Source of the DNA: Candidatus Nitronereus thalassa
GTDB lineage: Bacteria; Nitrospirota; Nitrospiria; Nitrospirales; UBA8639
Reading direction: 5' to 3'
Assembly (NCBI RefSeq): GCF_032191465.1
Contig: NZ_JAQOUE010000001.1
Span: forward strand, 434,001 to 498,000
Length of the DNA stretch: 64,000 nucleotides
Shown one piece after another: positions 37,539 through 48,095 of the stretch. Below the pieces are notes generated by a model. It did not search any database and was not told where the DNA came from. It worked only from the letters and a program-made list of their open reading frames with translations. A program made the position numbers and the translations under genes. The stretch's first letter is position 1. Every line of letters starts with the position of its first letter.

Positions 37539-38966
37539 ATGAGTAAAATTCACCAAACCCCACAAGAATTAACCGACGAAGTCACGACGCTCAAAGCCCG
37601 TATTGCGCAACTTGAGGCTAGTGAAGTCAGACGAAAACGTGCGGAACTCACGTTGCGTGCTGCCGCGGAAGAATGGGAACAGTCTTTTAATGCCCTAACC
37701 GATGACGTCATTATTTTAGATAAATCCGGAACGGTTCTGTGGGCGAATAAAGCGGTTCGTGATCGGTTCGAGGGACATCATGGAAATATTCTTGGGCTTG
37801 ACTATCGCGTACTGTATTACGGGACCGTCAACCCAAATGTTCGCCCTCCTTGGGATTCAGTGTTACAAGGCGCATTATCTGCAGCGGTAGAAATTCCGCT
37901 TCCCAAACTGAATGGATGGTTTTCCGTTTCCTGCTATCCCTTGTACGACATTGAAGGAAAGCAATGGGGAGCGATATCAATTATTAAAGACATTAGTGAC
38001 CGTCGGCGTGTAGAAGAGGCCCTTCGGGATATTGCTCAGGGGGCCCCTGCTGCTGGTGGCGCCGCGTTCTTTCGGGCTTTGGCTAAAGACCTTGCCAAGG
38101 CCCTCGATGTTCAATACGCATTTCTGGCGGAGCTAAACGAATCTACCCTTCAAGAAGCCAAGACCGTGGCAGTTTGGGCCCGAGATCATTTTACGGATAA
38201 CTTTGCATGGAGCTTGGTGGATACTCTAGGTTCGCAAATCCTTCAAAGTAAATCGCCTTGCTGGGGAAACGAATGTCAACATCTCCATTCCAAAGATCCG
38301 TTATTAGTCAAATGGAACATTCAGAGTTATATTGGCATTCCCCTTCAAAATTCTTTAGGCCAAATCATTGGGTTAATCGTCGGAATGGATTCGGAGCCCG
38401 TGCGGAATTTGCCGTTGGCTCAATCCATCCTTGGAGTGTTTGCCGTTCGTGCCGCAAGTGAATTGGAACGCAAACGTGCTGAAGAAGCCTTGCGTGACAA
38501 CAAAGAACGCTATCGAGCGATTGCCGAACATGCCTATGATTTAATTTTTGAAATCCGGCCCAATGGATCTCTTCTGTATCTGAGTCCCAGTTGTGGAGAA
38601 GTTCTTGGATACGACCTTCAAGAATTTCAGCAATATAATTTTCTCGACCTTCTTCATCCTGAGGATCAAGAATCTCTCAATCCTAACTTTGAAAACAATA
38701 TTCGTTTATTGCATGACTGGCAGATGGAATGCCGATTACATCACCAATCAGGAGAATGGAGGTGGTTTGAAAGCCATGTTAAACCCTTCCGGACCACCAC
38801 AGGAGATATTCTTGCCGTTGTCGTATCCAGAGATATTACGGAACGGCGACGAATCGAGGAGGAACGTCTTCGTGCCACAAAATTAGAATCCATTGGTATT
38901 TTGGCTGGTGGGATTGCCCATGACTTCAACAACATTCTCACCGCGGTGTTTGCGAATATTGGTTAG
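37539..38966 (+). CDS. hybrid histidine kinase, N-terminal part ending at an in-frame TAG
   Basis: From ATG 37539 (GTG 37491 is an alternative) the 475 residues contain a coiled-coil start, a PAS domain (about 50-160, ending VIKDISDR-like IIKDISDRRR), a GAF domain (about 170-320), a second PAS domain (about 340-450) and the first dimerisation helix with the H box GGIAHDFNNIL. Translation stops at TAG 38964-38966, right after AVFANIG. The next codons continue in the same frame as Ala-Lys-Met-Leu-Thr, which is exactly how this kinase family continues. The ATPase and receiver are encoded by the next frame. The part on its own has the phospho-accepting His but no ATPase. Confidence 0.75.
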   Translation: MSKIHQTPQELTDEVTTLKARIAQLEASEVRRKRAELTLRAAAEEWEQSFNALTDDVIILDKSGTVLWANKAVRDRFEGHHGNILGLDYRVLYYGTVNPNVRPPWDSVLQGALSAAVEIPLPKLNGWFSVSCYPLYDIEGKQWGAISIIKDISDRRRVEEALRDIAQGAPAAGGAAFFRALAKDLAKALDVQYAFLAELNESTLQEAKTVAVWARDHFTDNFAWSLVDTLGSQILQSKSPCWGNECQHLHSKDPLLVKWNIQSYIGIPLQNSLGQIIGLIVGMDSEPVRNLPLAQSILGVFAVRAASELERKRAEEALRDNKERYRAIAEHAYDLIFEIRPNGSLLYLSPSCGEVLGYDLQEFQQYNFLDLLHPEDQESLNPNFENNIRLLHDWQMECRLHHQSGEWRWFESHVKPFRTTTGDILAVVVSRDITERRRIEEERLRATKLESIGILAGGIAHDFNNILTAVFANIG

Positions 38967-38972
38967 GCTAAA

Positions 38973-40028
38973 ATGTTAACTACCAAAGAATCAACGGGAT
39001 CGAGTCCGACAACCGTCGAGCGATTAACCGCCGCCGAAAAAGCTTGTCTCCGAGCACGGGACCTGACCAAACAGTTGCTGACGTTTGCTAAAGGTGGAAC
39101 TTCGGTCAAAAATCGCGCCTCTGTCATTCGATTAATTAATGATACGGCCGGCTTTTCCCTGCGAGGATCAAATGTTCGGTGCGATCTGATATTGCCTGAA
39201 GACCTGTGGTCGGTGGAGGTCGATGAAGGACAAATGAGCCAGGTAATCCAAAACCTCATTATTAATGCTGATCAAGCCATGCCGAATGGAGGGGTAATCA
39301 AAATCGTTGCGGAAAACATCGCCGTGGACAATTCTCAAAGTTTACCCATTCAATCCGGTCAATATGTCAGGGTATCGATTCAAGACCAGGGTACTGGCAT
39401 TCATCCAGAGAACCTTTCCAAAATTTTCGATCCCTATTACACCACTAAACAAAAGGGCAATGGCTTGGGGCTCGCGACAACCTATTCAATTATTAAACGC
39501 CATGATGGTCATATCACGGTCCAGTCTGATCTTGGCATTGGCACGACCTTTGTCTTTTATTTACCGGCCGTCGAAATGGGTGGGACGGAAATTGTCGTTG
39601 AAGAACAACGTTTCACACATGGCTCTGGTCGTCTGCTCGTGATGGAAGATGAGGAAGATATTCGTGATATCCTTGGGACGATGTTAGTTCATTTGGGCTA
39701 TGAAGTAGATTTTGCTTCTGATGGCATTGCCGCCATTGAACTCTATCGGCAAGCTCAACAGGCAGGGCAACGATATGTAGCCACCATCATGGATTTGACC
39801 ATTCCTGGTGGGTTAGGCGGGAAAGAAGCCATTCATCAACTCAAAGATCTTGATCCAGATATCGTGGCGTTAGTCTCCAGCGGTTATTCGAATGATCCGG
39901 TGATTGCCAATCCCGAACAATTTGGATTTAAAGGCATGGTGGCAAAGCCCTACAATCTTTCCGACCTAGGTAAAGCACTGGATCGGGCTTTAGGCCAGGA
40001 TGACCAGACTAGCAATTCATCTTCCTGA
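38973..40028 (+). CDS. hybrid histidine kinase, C-terminal part (ATPase and receiver)
   Basis: The 351-residue frame starts at ATG 38973, two codons after the TAG and in the same reading frame. It contains the second dimerisation helix ([19 protein letters not shown]), a complete ATPase domain with N box [39 protein letters not shown], and a C-terminal receiver with MEDEEDI, phospho-site Asp in IMDLTIPGG and VAKPYN. It may be made as a separate protein by restart after the TAG (an AGG lies shortly before), by readthrough, or not at all if this is a pseudogene. Its end overlaps mtnA (opposite strand) by 12 bases. Confidence 0.72.
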   Translation: MLTTKESTGSSPTTVERLTAAEKACLRARDLTKQLLTFAKGGTSVKNRASVIRLINDTAGFSLRGSNVRCDLILPEDLWSVEVDEGQMSQVIQNLIINADQAMPNGGVIKIVAENIAVDNSQSLPIQSGQYVRVSIQDQGTGIHPENLSKIFDPYYTTKQKGNGLGLATTYSIIKRHDGHITVQSDLGIGTTFVFYLPAVEMGGTEIVVEEQRFTHGSGRLLVMEDEEDIRDILGTMLVHLGYEVDFASDGIAAIELYRQAQQAGQRYVATIMDLTIPGGLGGKEAIHQLKDLDPDIVALVSSGYSNDPVIANPEQFGFKGMVAKPYNLSDLGKALDRALGQDDQTSNSSS

Positions 40029-41054
40029 AGAGAACTCCCGCGCAATATCGTCGGGAGAAAACACCCCTCGCTCCGTAATAATTCCTGCGACATACTCCGC
40101 CGGAGTGACATCAAACGCAGGATTGACAATTTTCACATCTTCAGGAGCAATTCGAGGACTTCCATGGACGGATAAAACTTCCTCTCGACTTCGTTCTTCA
40201 ATAGGAATGGCATCGCCGTTTGGGGTGTCCATATCAATGGTTGAAGACGGTGCCGCGACATAAAACGGGATGCCATGAGCTTTCGCTAGCACTGCCACGG
40301 AATATGTTCCAATTTTATTAGCCACATCTCCATTGGCAGCAATCCGATCCGCTCCTACGACACAAACGTGAATTTTTCCCTGTCGCATCATGGTGCCCGC
40401 CATGTTATCGGTGATTAAAGTCACAGGAATTCCATCTTGCATTAATTCCCAAGCCGTGAGCCGTGCGCCTTGGAGGACAGGTCTGGTCTCATCAGCAAAC
40501 ACTTCAATATTTTTTCCAGATTCCCACGCTGCCCGAATTACACCTAACGCCGTCCCATATCCCGCAGTGGCCAGTGCGCCGGCATTACAATGTGTCAGAA
40601 TTGTCTGCCCATGCTGAATTAACTCGGCCCCATATCGTCCCATCGTTCGACACATCTCAATATCTTCCTGACAAATCGCTTCCGCTTCATGAACCAAGCA
40701 TGCCTTGAGCTCTACAATTGAGAGGTTTGGTTGAAGCTCTATCACCTGCTTCATTCGATTAATGGCCCAAAACAGGTTCACCGCCGTCGGTCTGGTGGAC
40801 GCCAGATGATCCCCAATCTTGCCGATGGCTGTTACAAATTCTTGGCGGTCGGTACTCTGAACAGCATTTGCTCCTAGGGCTATCCCCATAGCGGCAGTCA
40901 CCCCAATGGCCGGGGCGCCTCGCACACGAAGTTCACGAATGGCATTGGCCACCGCCTGATAGTCTCGACAGTCTAGGATCTCAACTCGGCCAGGCAACTG
41001 GCTCTGATCCAATAACCGAACCACGCCATCCTTCCACTCTACGGTTGGAATCAT
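40017..41054 (-). CDS. mtnA: methylthioribose-1-phosphate isomerase
   Basis: MtnA isomerises methylthioribose 1-phosphate to methylthioribulose 1-phosphate in the methionine salvage pathway. The protein shows [15 protein letters not shown], the catalytic-region cysteine in [17 protein letters not shown], the conserved ETRP and later [20 protein letters not shown] with the catalytic aspartate. At 345 residues it is the usual length. No other methionine salvage gene is nearby. It lies upstream of the interrupted kinase in convergent orientation with a 12-base overlap. RtcB lies further upstream on the same strand, 65 bases away. Confidence 0.93.
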   Translation of the reverse strand: MIPTVEWKDGVVRLLDQSQLPGRVEILDCRDYQAVANAIRELRVRGAPAIGVTAAMGIALGANAVQSTDRQEFVTAIGKIGDHLASTRPTAVNLFWAINRMKQVIELQPNLSIVELKACLVHEAEAICQEDIEMCRTMGRYGAELIQHGQTILTHCNAGALATAGYGTALGVIRAAWESGKNIEVFADETRPVLQGARLTAWELMQDGIPVTLITDNMAGTMMRQGKIHVCVVGADRIAANGDVANKIGTYSVAVLAKAHGIPFYVAAPSSTIDMDTPNGDAIPIEERSREEVLSVHGSPRIAPEDVKIVNPAFDVTPAEYVAGIITERGVFSPDDIAREFSSGR

Positions 41055-41119
41055 GAATTGCGCCCTTTTCTTTCTCCGTTCTCAATCAACGTCTGAGTCC
41101 TGTTTGGTTCCATGCGACT

Positions 41120-42571
41120 TTACCCTTTGATATTTCCGATGGGCAAGAACTCGGCTACTTTCTTTGTAATGCCGGCTGTTTCAACAGCTTCCACAATCTG
41201 GGAAATATTTTTATAGGCAAGCCCAGCTTCTTCTGCCAACCCTGACATGGACACCGCTTTCACTAAAATCCCGCGTTGGGCCATCTCCTGTAATAATTGA
41301 CCCCCACGAACTTGCCGTTTGGCTTGGGCCCGAGACATGGTTCGCCCCGCGCCATGCATGGTAGACCCAAAGGATTCCTTCATGGCCTGCGACGTTCCCA
41401 CCAAAAGGTAGGACCCTGTTTCCATCGAACCCCCACAAATCACCGGTTGCCCAATCTGCCGAAAGGCATCAGGAAGTTCAGGGCTGCCAGGACCAAAGGC
41501 CCGCGTCGCTCCTTTTCGATGTACGAGCAAAGGTTTATTGAAGTACTTTTCAACCTTGGCAATGTTATGTGCAACGTCGTACACCTGATGCATACCCAGA
41601 GATTCTGGAGATTGTTGAAAGACCTTACCAAAGGCTTCTCGTATTTGGTGAGCAATGACCTGACGGTTTGCAAACGCCGTATTCGCGGCACAATTCATCG
41701 CGGCAAAGTATTCCTGTCCCTCGGTGGACTGAAAGGGAGCACAGGCTAATTGTTGATCTTTAACATGAAGTCCATAGCGAGGCATCGCTTTTTCAAACGT
41801 TCGCAGATAATCCGTACCAACTTGGTGACCAAACCCTCGAGAGCCACAGTGAAACATGATCACGATTTGGTCATGTCCGTGAATACCTAGAGCTTCAGCG
41901 ATCGCATGGTCATAAATTCGATCGTGGTGAACCACTTGCACTTCCAAGTAGTGATTACCCGCCCCTAAGGTTCCCAATTGATTCATACCCCGTTTCATCG
42001 CATGTTCAGAAATACAATCGGGATCCGCGCCTGAAAGACAGCCGCTTGCCTCAGTCCGACTGAGGTCTTCATCCCATCCATATCCCTGATCTACACACCA
42101 GCGAGCGCCCTTTCGCATAATCTCTTGAAATTTCTTATTGTTGAGTTTCACAAATCCTCTCGCCCCAACACCTGCTGGTACGGTACGAAATAATTCAGTC
42201 ATTAAGGCATCTAATCGTGGACGCACATCGGCCAGGGTCAAGTCTGTTCTGATCAATCGCATACCACAATTAATGTCATACCCCACACCGCCTGGAGATA
42301 TAATTCCATGCTGCAGATCAAATGCTGCAACCCCTCCAATAGGAAATCCATATCCCCAATGGCCATCGGGCATACACAAGGCATATTCCTGAATGCCTGG
42401 CAGGCAAGCCACGTTCGTTACTTGTTCAAACACACCGGCATCCATATCTTGCAATACTTTTTCCGTGCCATATATACGAGCAGGAACCTGCATGCCAGGC
42501 TTTTCCGATTTGGGTATTTCCCACAAGGCCTCGGAAATTCGATTTACGGTCATGGACGTTGAAAATTTCAT
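41120..42571 (-). CDS. rtcB: tRNA-splicing/RNA-repair ligase RtcB
   Basis: RtcB joins RNA 2',3'-cyclic phosphate or 3'-phosphate ends to 5'-hydroxyl ends using GTP and manganese. The protein has PDGHWGYGFPIGGVA, GGVGYDINCGMRL (with the metal-binding Asp and Cys), MFHCGSRGFGHQVG, HRKGATRAFGPG and the GTP/His site GTMHGAGRTMSRA. It has 483 residues, as expected. Its gene is 21 bases downstream of the archease gene, the family's activator, so the two form a complete repair unit. In bacteria this pair is linked to repair of cleaved RNA after stress or toxin attack; no RtcR-like regulator is present here. Confidence 0.95.
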   Translation of the reverse strand: MKFSTSMTVNRISEALWEIPKSEKPGMQVPARIYGTEKVLQDMDAGVFEQVTNVACLPGIQEYALCMPDGHWGYGFPIGGVAAFDLQHGIISPGGVGYDINCGMRLIRTDLTLADVRPRLDALMTELFRTVPAGVGARGFVKLNNKKFQEIMRKGARWCVDQGYGWDEDLSRTEASGCLSGADPDCISEHAMKRGMNQLGTLGAGNHYLEVQVVHHDRIYDHAIAEALGIHGHDQIVIMFHCGSRGFGHQVGTDYLRTFEKAMPRYGLHVKDQQLACAPFQSTEGQEYFAAMNCAANTAFANRQVIAHQIREAFGKVFQQSPESLGMHQVYDVAHNIAKVEKYFNKPLLVHRKGATRAFGPGSPELPDAFRQIGQPVICGGSMETGSYLLVGTSQAMKESFGSTMHGAGRTMSRAQAKRQVRGGQLLQEMAQRGILVKAVSMSGLAEEAGLAYKNISQIVEAVETAGITKKVAEFLPIGNIKG

Positions 42572-42592
42572 GAAGAACCCTATTTAAAACTA

Positions 42593-43033
42593 TTACACAT
42601 CGACCACCACTCGAGCTTGATACTTGCCGAGTTCGGCATGTACCTCATACAGATGCTTAGTAATCGCTTTGACATCGGAGCGAAGTTCCTGAATCTTTCC
42701 ATCAATCTGATCACCAAAAACCATACCGCGAATATGCCATGTGTGAGAATCAAGATCTTCTTCTACGTCCGCCTTAATTTCATGATACACAACTGCTTCT
42801 GCATCTTTGAGAAACACCAAGGTAGAAAGCCATTCAAACAACAGCTCATCCAAGGAGGCTTGGGTCAACCTGACTTCATGCGACCACTGAGAGCCAACTG
42901 TGAAGGGATCAGCCATCAAATTCAATAGCGCCTCCCCAGCGGCCATGAATAATTCCGAGGGGGTATCTCCCCATGCATCAAATGCCATATCGGCATGGGC
43001 TACATTTTCAATAAACTGAAAGCCTCTACTCAT
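42593..43033 (-). CDS. archease, RtcB activator
   Basis: The 146-residue protein is a typical archease: GFQFIENVAHADMAFDAWG at the start with the conserved aspartates, ELFMAAGEALLNLMAD, LLFEWLSTLVFL, and the C-terminal KAITKHLYEVH segment that precedes a final beta strand. Archease speeds RtcB guanylylation and turnover. Its stop is 21 bases before the start of rtcB. The following 138 bases up to the AsmA gene hold no gene. Confidence 0.9.
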   Translation of the reverse strand: MSRGFQFIENVAHADMAFDAWGDTPSELFMAAGEALLNLMADPFTVGSQWSHEVRLTQASLDELLFEWLSTLVFLKDAEAVVYHEIKADVEEDLDSHTWHIRGMVFGDQIDGKIQELRSDVKAITKHLYEVHAELGKYQARVVVDV

Positions 43034-43171
43034 TAATTGGGTAGCAAATTGTTAATATTGTTTAGGTAAATTGCAAAAGAGAAAGCACCCGACAACCGAA
43101 AGATTGATGCTACGTTGAAGCTTATATTCACAGCAGAGAACTAACTAAATTAAATAGATTAACTCAAAACG

Positions 43172-46100
43172 TTATTGCCCCTTCCCTTTATCAGCCTTAG
43201 GAGGGATATCTGAATCTTCAGTCTTCTTGGGAAATAAAATATTTTTGGGAAGCGAAACCGTATTTTTGAGTACATTAAATGCTGCCCTTGTAAAACCCGT
43301 TAATCCAGCTTTAAATGACTCCAATGGAAGGGGCTTAATCACTGGATCTTTCAATGGTCCCTTAATATCGAACAGGGCTATATGACTATTTTTTTGTTCA
43401 CTTTCAAACAATATTCGAAATAATGAAATTTTTTCCAACAAATCAAAATAGGCTCCTAACGGACTTGCGGCCACAGCAAGATCTAATTGGTCATCAACAA
43501 GATTATAGGTGCCCGCACCCGTAAGCTTAAGAATAGGCCCATCCATAAAAATATCTTCAGAGGTAATAATTCCGCTGCTAATCCTAAGAGTGGCTGATTG
43601 CTTTTCGAACGGATACCCATCTTTTTTTAGATCAACTTTCCCTTGGAGGACTGCCGGAAGGTTCATCAAGGCCAACATTTTTGGTATCACGGTGCCACGT
43701 TGAATTCGACCATCCCTTACAAGAATTTTCAAATCCCCATTGAGCGTAGGAAAAACTCCGCGGGTATCGTTTCCATTTCCCTGAACCATTCCCTGCATAG
43801 AAAGAGTTCCCGTCCAGAATCGCTCGTCGAGTCTTTCGGCACTGAGAAAAGTCGTTTGTAAAGTTTCAAAGGGCACATCCTTTATCTTGAACCACGTCTT
43901 GACAGTCGCCGGTTGCCGGACCGGCAGATGAATGAGAAATCTTCCTTCAAGACTTCCTGAATCGGTTTTACCGGTTATTTGGTCTACCCCCACAAAACCA
44001 TTTTTAATCCGCAGCCGACCTTTGAGATTTTGTAACTGCAGATCTTTATACCATGCACGAGTAAAGATAAGGTTGCCACCAACGGTATGAGTTGCCGCGA
44101 TGGTTTCCAACACATCCCGAAGGGGGGAACGCTCCCCCTTCGGGACTAACAGATCAATATCAAACTCAGGAGCGTTTATCTGGAAGGTCACCTGTGGCGT
44201 CGAATCCCAATTTTTTATAGACCCGGCGATCCCCGCTTCACTATCCTGCATTTGAAATTGCAAACGCTGAACAACCGCATCATGACGAGCCAATTTCACA
44301 CGAACAAACACATTCTGCATCGGGCTATTCAGTCCATCCACGGGAACAACGGCATCGCTGAGTACCAACCATCCATCTTTTTTCCATTGACGCCAATTGT
44401 CCCCTTTCCCGTCAATTTTCAAGGAAAACTCCATCGCCCCTTTTCCTATGGCTCCATCCAACAATGTCAGACCCGCCGGCAACGATTGGAATTCGAAAGG
44501 GGACGCCGTCACCGATGCTTGGAACTGCCCCATTTTGCTTTCGTCAAAGAAGCCGTTTCCGGAAAGTGTCAGGGGAGGAATGGCCAAAACCATTCGGTGT
44601 GCCTTCAGGCCCAATCCCGCGCCGAATTCCAAATTGGCGTTGAATGTGCCCTTAACTTTTAATTCCTTGCGGAGTACCCCCTTCAGATTCAGGTCGAGAT
44701 TTTCAAGATTCCATAAAGTTTGAATACGGGGACGCTCCATTGGACCGGAAAGAGTAGAAACAAACGTAGCGGAGCCAGACACCATTTCTTGATAGGGTGA
44801 AAAAAATTCCTTGAACTGAGATTGGAGATCTTTGGTAAAAACTCGTCCACCAATTTGAAAATTTTCAAATGCTGGGGCATTGTGGAAATTGATACTGCCT
44901 TCTACGGTTATGGGACTGGATTGGAAAACCCCTTTAAAAGAAGTAAAGTTAAGAAGCTTGGACGAGAAATTGATGGTTCCAGATACATTACTCATGGCTC
45001 CCTCAATTCCAGGAAGACGAAGCATCACGGCCTGAGGGTTATATTGAGCCTGCACAACAGCAATGTGGGCAGGTTTGTCAAGAGGACCGGCCAGGCGGAT
45101 CCTTAGTTCCCCACCCCCCTTCTCCCCCATAAATCCTGCCATGGCATGATTGGGAGTCGTCCACTCAAAGAGATTTTTTAGAAAACTGATAAGTTTCTTC
45201 GATGGAACCTGCCCCTGAAGTTCGGCGAAGAGCCAGGGACCTTCTTCCCGGAATTCAATTTCCCCAGATCCGGAAGATACAGGAATAGAATCATAGATTC
45301 CTGAAAATTCTTTTAATTGTGCCCCTGATGGATTGAGCACCACTGTTCCCTGAACCTTTTCTGCTACACCCCAGGTCTTTCCCAAATCAAGATAACCTTC
45401 GGAAACTTTAAATTCCCCAATCAGATCAAATTTCCTTCCTGGGGAACTGGAGGTGGATAGGGTCGCCGATGCAACTTCCAGTTTGGCTTCCAGTGGTTGA
45501 TTCATGATGGCGTCATGGATTTCATTTGGGATCAAATGTATCGGAACGATCTTCAACAAATTTGTAACGCTTATCGGCGCACTCGTCCATGTCGCAGAAA
45601 CCGTAGGAGAAACTTCAGTTTGTAATCCTGAGATATTGACCTGTCCTTGTACATTGATGGCATCCGTTAAGACGATGACATCGGATAACGTCAAGGCATA
45701 CCCATTTTGGTCTGGTGCATATCCGATCTGTCCTTGAATTTGCAGGTGGCCATGCGGCTGGATTGGAAAATCCTTAATATGAAAAAGTCGAGCGAATTGG
45801 ATTAACTCCCCCTCTTTCAGATCTAGGTTCGTTCGAACCTCAACCTGAGGGCCTGTAGTTTTTTCTCCCGATAATGGAGTTGCAAAAAATCCTTGTGCTT
45901 CAGATATGGTGCCTTGGATGGAGAGATTCGATTCTCCCCGTTGATTCAGATCTGCGACAAGCGAAACTTCCATTGGTTTTATCGCAGATAGGTTGGAGAC
46001 ATGCATGACAACATGTTGGAGCGTAAGTGTTTCGGGATTAGTCACGTCCAAGGCATCAATGATCTGAATCGTTCCATTTTCAATTGTCAGCGAATATTCA

Positions 46101-46546
46101 GCGAGGAAGGCACCAGCTTCTATTCCTCCTGCTGGGCGATTTTGTAGAAGTGAATTAATGTTCCATTGCCCCAATTCATTGCGTCGAAGATAGATCTTGG
46201 GATTTTCAATGACTAAGCCTTTGGGAATGACTTCATCCTGCAATACCGAAAGAAAACTTAAATTCAATTGAATTTCTGAGGCTTCAACAATGGGTTTACC
46301 TTGCTCTGATTCAAGAATCTGAAGATCCGTCAAGGTTAACCGGGGAAATGGGAAAAATGTGACTCGGACCTCCCCCACTCTAAGATTGGGACCAAAGGCG
46401 CTCAACATCTGTTGTTGAACCACCCGTCGCACCGTATCAAGATGAAAAGTGAGAAGATAGCCAACGGCCAGCGTCCCGAACATCACCAAAAGGAGCAACA
46501 TTAAAATGGTACGCCGTCGTGCGGACATCCTGTCACGCATAATCAC
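43172..46546 (-). CDS. very large AsmA-like envelope protein
   Basis: The 1124-residue protein starts with a short cytoplasmic tail and one membrane helix (ILMLLLLVMFGTLAVGYLL), then a long beta-rich periplasmic part. AsmA-type features are the first strand block (LRVGEVRVTFFPFPRLTLTDLQI), repeated beta motifs (GTINFSSKLLNF) and the closing GTYNLVDDQLDLAVAAS with a final KPLPLES segment. The AsmA/TamB group forms long lipid-carrying bridges between membranes in Gram-negative bacteria, so phospholipid transfer to the outer membrane is the likely role. Three Met codons (1, 3 and 7) near the start leave it uncertain by a few codons. Confidence 0.82.
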   Translation of the reverse strand: MIMRDRMSARRRTILMLLLLVMFGTLAVGYLLTFHLDTVRRVVQQQMLSAFGPNLRVGEVRVTFFPFPRLTLTDLQILESEQGKPIVEASEIQLNLSFLSVLQDEVIPKGLVIENPKIYLRRNELGQWNINSLLQNRPAGGIEAGAFLAEYSLTIENGTIQIIDALDVTNPETLTLQHVVMHVSNLSAIKPMEVSLVADLNQRGESNLSIQGTISEAQGFFATPLSGEKTTGPQVEVRTNLDLKEGELIQFARLFHIKDFPIQPHGHLQIQGQIGYAPDQNGYALTLSDVIVLTDAINVQGQVNISGLQTEVSPTVSATWTSAPISVTNLLKIVPIHLIPNEIHDAIMNQPLEAKLEVASATLSTSSSPGRKFDLIGEFKVSEGYLDLGKTWGVAEKVQGTVVLNPSGAQLKEFSGIYDSIPVSSGSGEIEFREEGPWLFAELQGQVPSKKLISFLKNLFEWTTPNHAMAGFMGEKGGGELRIRLAGPLDKPAHIAVVQAQYNPQAVMLRLPGIEGAMSNVSGTINFSSKLLNFTSFKGVFQSSPITVEGSINFHNAPAFENFQIGGRVFTKDLQSQFKEFFSPYQEMVSGSATFVSTLSGPMERPRIQTLWNLENLDLNLKGVLRKELKVKGTFNANLEFGAGLGLKAHRMVLAIPPLTLSGNGFFDESKMGQFQASVTASPFEFQSLPAGLTLLDGAIGKGAMEFSLKIDGKGDNWRQWKKDGWLVLSDAVVPVDGLNSPMQNVFVRVKLARHDAVVQRLQFQMQDSEAGIAGSIKNWDSTPQVTFQINAPEFDIDLLVPKGERSPLRDVLETIAATHTVGGNLIFTRAWYKDLQLQNLKGRLRIKNGFVGVDQITGKTDSGSLEGRFLIHLPVRQPATVKTWFKIKDVPFETLQTTFLSAERLDERFWTGTLSMQGMVQGNGNDTRGVFPTLNGDLKILVRDGRIQRGTVIPKMLALMNLPAVLQGKVDLKKDGYPFEKQSATLRISSGIITSEDIFMDGPILKLTGAGTYNLVDDQLDLAVAASPLGAYFDLLEKISLFRILFESEQKNSHIALFDIKGPLKDPVIKPLPLESFKAGLTGFTRAAFNVLKNTVSLPKNILFPKKTEDSDIPPKADKGKGQ

Positions 46547-46792
46547 TACTTCTCCTTATCTGTTCCATAGTAGTTCGTGTCATCCATTCTAACAAAGGCC
46601 TGACAAAGAATCTTGTGCTTTTGAGTAGTCTGCCGGATTTTCCATTTCACATACCTCGGTCCGTGGTCCTTGACACTCTACACCGTCGCCGATATGGTCC
46701 TCACCCAACTGATTGTTTGGCCCGGTGATGGAACAAATCAGCAACCTCCACGACATTCATTCGACCATTTGAACACGCTTACGGCCTAGAAT

Positions 46793-47659
46793 ATGAGCGC
46801 CTTATCTCTCAGTCCTCGACTGCTTCTCTCTCGAACACTTACCTCTTCATTATTGAAACTGTACGACTACCCACACCCGGGTTCGCCACATAAAATTATC
46901 AAAGGCTACGACAAGGCCCATGCACTACGGACCGCAAAAATGTGCATGGCCGTCGCCTTGTCCTTACATCATGATCAAAACCTTGTCCGCCACTATCAAA
47001 TTGCTTGTTTACTGCATGACCTAGGACGTGCCGGGTTGGATCAACATCTATTTGGAAAAATTTGGTCTTGGGCCAAAACGCATCGCATTCCAACTCGCCC
47101 TGCCGAATGGCGAGCCAAACACCCTGACACTCCATATGGCAAGGAAGCCGAGGCATTTATTCGGATATACCGTGAGCAATTACAAAAAGAAGGGATAATT
47201 ATTGATAAATGGGCCAGCGAACAAATCGAAATGCGTTTAGGCTATGCTCGACGGATGAAAAGAGTCCTTCGCTGGCGAAAACCCCAACTACGACAACTTG
47301 GAATTTCGTGGCATCGATGGATGGAAAAAGTTATTTTGTATTACTATTATCCAGAGCTCATGCCGCAAACCCCTAAGTGGGTTAAGGAGTTTGGAGAGAT
47401 TTTAGTGGCCTGTGAGCAACTCGAAGCCTACAGCAATCGGCAACGCGGGAAAGATTACTATACGCGATCACAGGAAAGTTTCAAAAGTGCATTTGAGTAC
47501 CTCAATTCCTTACAACGAAAAAAACAGTTAAGCCAAAAGGTTGTTACGGCCGTGAGAGCCTTGACGGCACAGGGACACTTTGATTCAATTCTTCAAGCTG
47601 CCAAAGGGGCGGCCTTGACATCCAATGACCTTCGGTTTCTTCGATCCTTATCATCCTAG
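46793..47659 (+). CDS. HD-domain phosphohydrolase-like protein
   Basis: The 288-residue protein holds an HD domain in its first half, with AHALRTAKMC and CLLHDLGRAGL (the His-Asp pair), and a basic helical remainder (LGYARRMKRVLRWRKP). HD proteins hydrolyse phosphate esters or act on nucleotides; the substrate is unknown. The gene begins a forward-strand trio with yjbQ-like (8 bases further) and an HtrA protease (5 bases further), presumably co-transcribed. About 245 bases upstream separate it from the divergent AsmA gene and contain no other gene. Confidence 0.75.
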   Translation: MSALSLSPRLLLSRTLTSSLLKLYDYPHPGSPHKIIKGYDKAHALRTAKMCMAVALSLHHDQNLVRHYQIACLLHDLGRAGLDQHLFGKIWSWAKTHRIPTRPAEWRAKHPDTPYGKEAEAFIRIYREQLQKEGIIIDKWASEQIEMRLGYARRMKRVLRWRKPQLRQLGISWHRWMEKVILYYYYPELMPQTPKWVKEFGEILVACEQLEAYSNRQRGKDYYTRSQESFKSAFEYLNSLQRKKQLSQKVVTAVRALTAQGHFDSILQAAKGAALTSNDLRFLRSLSS

Positions 47660-47667
47660 TCACGACT

Positions 47668-48090
47668 ATGGCTGTTCTTACCCATCACGTATCTCTTCAG
47701 ATGAAAGGTGATTCTCATATTGAAAATATGACATCTCAAGTACGTCATCTGCTTTCGGATAGCGACTTGAATGCAGGCATTGTCACCATTTTTGTGAAAC
47801 ATACGACCGCCTCCGTGTTGATCATTGAAGATGAACCAGGACTTCGAGCAGATACGAAGACGATATGGGATCGGTTAATACCAGCGGACCCGACATGGCA
47901 ACATAACACCAGAAATCCTGGAGAGGTGAATGGACACAGCCACCTTCGAGGGCAATTCCAGGGGCAATCAGTCACCATCCCATTTATGGAGAGAGAATTA
48001 GCGCTTGGAACCTGGCAAGAAATTGTGATGATTGATTTTGACACACGCGCTCGGACACGAGACCTTATCATTCAAATCATGGGAGAATAA
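47668..48090 (+). CDS. YjbQ/UPF0047 family protein
   Basis: The 140-residue protein matches the YjbQ (UPF0047) family, sometimes annotated as a secondary thiamine-phosphate synthase. Signatures are GIVTIFVKHTTASVLIIED near the start, NGHSHLRGQFQG, and LGTWQEIVMIDFDTRARTRD at the end. A thiamine role was reported from weak complementation and should be treated as uncertain; a housekeeping metal-binding role is equally possible. It sits between the HD gene and the HtrA protease gene. Confidence 0.88.
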   Translation: MAVLTHHVSLQMKGDSHIENMTSQVRHLLSDSDLNAGIVTIFVKHTTASVLIIEDEPGLRADTKTIWDRLIPADPTWQHNTRNPGEVNGHSHLRGQFQGQSVTIPFMERELALGTWQEIVMIDFDTRARTRDLIIQIMGE

Positions 48091-48095
48091 GATTT

